From Pseudomonadaceae bacterium UBA5811 (GTDB lineage Bacteria; Pseudomonadota; Gammaproteobacteria; Pseudomonadales; Pseudomonadaceae), in assembly GCA_002417905.1 (NCBI GenBank), contig DIDB01000039.1, forward strand, positions 1-10,921: a DNA stretch of 10,921 nt, given 5' to 3'. Below, one piece after another: positions 8,842-10,921 of this stretch; positions within the stretch are counted from its first letter, which is position 1, and each line of letters starts with the position of its first letter. The notes beneath the pieces were generated by a model. The model was not told the DNA's origin. It was given only the letters and a program-made list of their open reading frames with translations, and ran no database searches. Made by a program: the position numbers and the translations under genes.

Positions 8842-9665
8842 CCGGGGCGGACTCACTGGCCGGACCCGCCGGGCTGGCCGGGCGGGTGCTGCCGGACACC
8901 CGTCCGGAGGTGGCAGCCGCTCCGCCGGTCTCCAGTCCGGCCCTGCTGCAGCTGTGTGATGTCAGTGTGCAGCGCGCCCACCAGACCGTGCTGAAGGACA
9001 TCAGCCTGGCCTTCGAGCCGGGCAGCATCACGGCTGTAGTGGGGCCCTCCGGGGTGGGCAAGAGCACGCTGCTGGCAACCCTGAACGGCCTGCTGCCACC
9101 GGTAGCCGGCTATCTGCAGGCCCGGGACATTGGCCGGCTGGATATGCCCGAGGCCTTGAAGGCCCACCGGCAGCGGACGGCTACCGTGTTTCAGGAGCAT
9201 GCCCTGATTGGCCGGCTTTCGGCACTGGACAACGTGCTGCTTGGCCTCGCCGAGCAGCGCCATCCCCTGTCGCTGTTACCCTGGCCAGCCCGGCTGCGCG
9301 AACAGGCCATGGCGTCGCTGGCATCGGTTGGCCTGCTGGAAAAAGCCCTGCGGCCGGTTGCCCGGCTCAGCGGTGGCGAGCGCCAGCGGGTCGGGATTGC
9401 CCGGGCGCTGGTCCGGCAGCCGGTCCTGCTGCTGGCTGATGAACCCTTTGCTTCCGTTGACCCGGCCTTGACCGAGCACCTCAGCGAGGTGTTCCGCCGC
9501 CTGGTCAGGGAACATGCGCTGACGCTGGTTATTGTCCTGCACCAGCTGGACATTGCCCGGCGGCTGGCGGACCGGATTGTTGGCATCGTGGAAGGGCGCG
9601 TGGCTTTCGGGGGAGAGCCTGCGGCCTTTGATGACAGCATCCAGCGCCGGATTTTTCCGGTGTAA
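8838..9665 (+). CDS. ABC transporter ATP-binding protein, PhnC-like
   Basis: This is the cytoplasmic ATPase of an oxyanion-type importer. The 275-residue product has Walker A GPSGVGKST (69-77), Q-loop Q119, signature LSGGERQR (178-185), Walker B VLLLADEP (196-203), D-loop SVDP (206-209) and the switch histidine H235. The order and wording (RVGIARALVRQPVLLLADEPFASVDP) match the phosphonate/phosphite PhnC/PtxA class. Its ATG overlaps the stop of the NifX-like gene as ATGA, so it is translationally coupled to a nitrogenase gene. The first 36 residues, rich in Ala, Gly and Pro, precede the family start (LLQLCDVSVQ). A GTG at 8886 is an alternative start. Substrate is inferred from context: vanadate, phosphate-like oxyanion or phosphonate. 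Confidence 0.9.
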   Translation: MTGADSLAGPAGLAGRVLPDTRPEVAAAPPVSSPALLQLCDVSVQRAHQTVLKDISLAFEPGSITAVVGPSGVGKSTLLATLNGLLPPVAGYLQARDIGRLDMPEALKAHRQRTATVFQEHALIGRLSALDNVLLGLAEQRHPLSLLPWPARLREQAMASLASVGLLEKALRPVARLSGGERQRVGIARALVRQPVLLLADEPFASVDPALTEHLSEVFRRLVREHALTLVIVLHQLDIARRLADRIVGIVEGRVAFGGEPAAFDDSIQRRIFPV

Positions 9666-9683
9666 CCGGCCTTGCGGGGCCGG
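9666..9683 (+). other. hairpin between the ATPase and binding-protein genes
   Basis: CCGGCC (9666-9671) and GGCCGG (9678-9683) form a perfect stem with a 6-base loop, starting right after the ATPase stop. An alternative pairing, CTTGC with GCAAG (9671-9675 and 9683-9687), is also possible. No T-run follows. It could set different message stability for the downstream binding-protein gene. Confidence 0.45.
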
Positions 9684-9726
9684 CAAGAAGAAAACTGTGA
9701 CCATCTGATCATTCAAGGAGTTAGCC

Positions 9727-10611
9727 ATGTTGCGTCTTGTCAAGCGATTGCTGCCCTGGCTGCTGGCCGCGCTGCTGCCGGCAGCGGCCATGGCGGAAGA
9801 CAGTGGAATGCCGAAAAAGCTGCTGGTCGGCCTGCTGCCGGGCGAGTCTGCGCCCACCGTCATGCGCCTGAACGAACCCCTGCGCGAGCACCTGGAAAAA
9901 GCGCTGGGCATTCCGGTGGAGCTGGTGGTGGGCTCCAACTATGCGGCGACCAGCGAGGCCCTGCGTTTTGGCCGGCTGGATATCGCCTATCTGGGGCCGG
10001 TGACCTATATCCTGCAGAGCCGTAAGGTCCAGCTGGAACCCTTTGTCCGGCCGACCCATGCGGGTGTTGGCCCGACTTTCCAGGCCGCGATCATCGTGCC
10101 GGCTGACAGCCCGGCCCGGACCCTGAAAGACCTGAAAGGCAAGGACATTGCTTTTGGTGATCCGGCCTCGACCTCCGGCACTTGGGTACCGCGCTACATG
10201 CTGGCCGAGCAGGGACTGGTTTCCGGCCGTGACTACACCCTGCGGGTGCTGGGAGCCCACGATGCGGTTGCCCTGGCCGTGGCCAGCAAAAAAGTGGCAG
10301 CCGGCGGCATTTCCAGACCGGTCTTTGAGCGTCTGCTGAAAGAGGGCAAGATCAAGGCGGACCGCGTGCGCATCCTGGAGGACTCGCCGGCCATTCCCGA
10401 ATACATGTGGACGTTCCGCGAGGGTCTGGATCCCGAGGTCAAGGAAAAAATCCGCCAGGCCTTTATCAGCCTGAAAGATCCGGCTGCGCTGGCCGTATTC
10501 CGCGCCCAGGCCTTTATTCCCTGCGTGGACTCCGATGTTGACCGGGTACGCACCTGGATTTCGGTGGTCAGCAAGGATCATCCGGAAGATGCCGTGGTGA
10601 ACGCCAAATGA
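9727..10611 (+). CDS. periplasmic substrate-binding protein, PhnD/PtxB-like
   Basis: This is the periplasmic receptor of the ABC importer. The 294-residue protein has a clear signal peptide (MLRLVKRLLPWLLAALLPA, cleavage probably after AMA at 21-23). The mature part shows the PhnD-class landmarks: KKLLVGLLPGES, DIAYLGPVTYIL (85-96) and the anion-binding DPASTSGTWVP (145-155). Family members usually have an S-x-x-I-P-N/D-D-P segment and a G-x-V-D-A-G segment near the pocket. Here these read SPAIPEYMW (220-228) and KKVAAGGI (188-195), so the oxyanion pocket is kept but the rest differs. This suits a ligand without an aminoalkyl group. The start has AAGGAG at 9715-9720. The stop overlaps the permease start as ATGA. 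Confidence 0.9.
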   Translation: MLRLVKRLLPWLLAALLPAAAMAEDSGMPKKLLVGLLPGESAPTVMRLNEPLREHLEKALGIPVELVVGSNYAATSEALRFGRLDIAYLGPVTYILQSRKVQLEPFVRPTHAGVGPTFQAAIIVPADSPARTLKDLKGKDIAFGDPASTSGTWVPRYMLAEQGLVSGRDYTLRVLGAHDAVALAVASKKVAAGGISRPVFERLLKEGKIKADRVRILEDSPAIPEYMWTFREGLDPEVKEKIRQAFISLKDPAALAVFRAQAFIPCVDSDVDRVRTWISVVSKDHPEDAVVNAK

Positions 10612-10921
10612 CCGCTGCGGCCATCCAGCAACCGTACCGGCAGCTGCTGCGGGCAGCCCTCTGGCAGGAGTGGCTGACCCGTCTGCTGTGGCTGGCCGGG
10701 GCCGGCGGGGTGCTGCTGGCCGCACACTGGGCAGGTGCCCTTGATCCGGAGCGCTACCGGGAAATGCTGCCAACCCTGTGGACCCTGACCCAGGACGCCT
10801 GGCCGCCGGACTTCCAGCGGTTGTCCGGCTGGGGCAGGCCGCTGCTGGACACCCTGTCGATGAGCGTGACCGGTACGGCGGGAGGCATTCTTGGTGCGCT
10901 GCCGCTGGGCGCGCTGGCGGC
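10608..10921 (+). CDS. ABC transporter permease, PhnE-like (partial)
   Basis: The first 104 codons of the inner-membrane permease are present before the window ends. The ATG at 10608 overlaps the binding-protein stop as ATGA. A first membrane helix lies at about residues 26-45. WPPDF (65-69) and RPLLDTLSMSVTGTAGGILG (77-96) follow, matching the FPPDF and LxxTLxMxxxGT landmarks of PhnE/PtxC permeases before the second helix. With the ATPase and receptor it makes a complete C-D-E order. No phosphonate C-P lyase genes appear before the window ends, though they could lie beyond. Confidence 0.88.
   Translation, partial: MTAAAIQQPYRQLLRAALWQEWLTRLLWLAGAGGVLLAAHWAGALDPERYREMLPTLWTLTQDAWPPDFQRLSGWGRPLLDTLSMSVTGTAGGILGALPLGALA

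Overview
The window is high-GC proteobacterial DNA, most likely from a hopanoid-making diazotrophic gammaproteobacterium. This placement rests on VnfD, VnfG and VnfK, which closely resemble my memory of the Azotobacter vinelandii proteins, and on the adjacent hopanoid genes. The genus cannot be read from the sequence. The centre is the structural operon of an alternative, vanadium-dependent nitrogenase (vnfDGK), followed by accessory genes and a PhnCDE-type ABC transporter.

Left part (1-3264). At the edge is the N-terminus of a leftward membrane protein that resembles ammonium transporters. Divergent from it runs a rightward isoprenoid/hopanoid block: isopentenyl-diphosphate isomerase (idi), the radical SAM adenosylhopane synthase hpnH, and the hopanoid-associated glycosyltransferase hpnB, the last two overlapping by one base. 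The gap after hpnB (3151-3264) holds three inverted repeats, one a 24-bp dyad with no obvious role.

Middle (3265-7210). A small leftward gene for an ABM-domain protein is divergent from vnfD. The 378-bp region between them carries dyad motifs, AT-rich tracts and a near-consensus sigma-54 promoter (3858-3873) about 90 bp before the vnfD start. VnfD has every P-cluster, cofactor and active-site residue checked, plus the TGGPRL loop that fits the carbonate-bridged vanadium cofactor. VnfG is the delta subunit that MoFe nitrogenase lacks, and VnfK is the beta subunit. No vnfH, vnfE, vnfN or vnfA lies in the window.

Right part (7211-10921). All genes run in the same direction as vnfDGK: an unrecognised 300-residue protein, a NifX/VnfX/VnfY-family cofactor-handling protein, then an ABC ATPase, a periplasmic binding protein and a truncated permease of the phosphonate/phosphite (PhnC-PhnD-PhnE) class. 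The NifX-like gene and the ATPase overlap as ATGA, as do the binding protein and permease. Each true gap in the operon contains a GC-rich hairpin. The simplest reading, as inference, is that sigma-54 with a VnfA-like activator drives one long operon that makes the enzyme, handles its cofactor and imports an oxyanion, plausibly vanadate, a phosphate analogue. The transporter and the unknown gene are the most novel parts.
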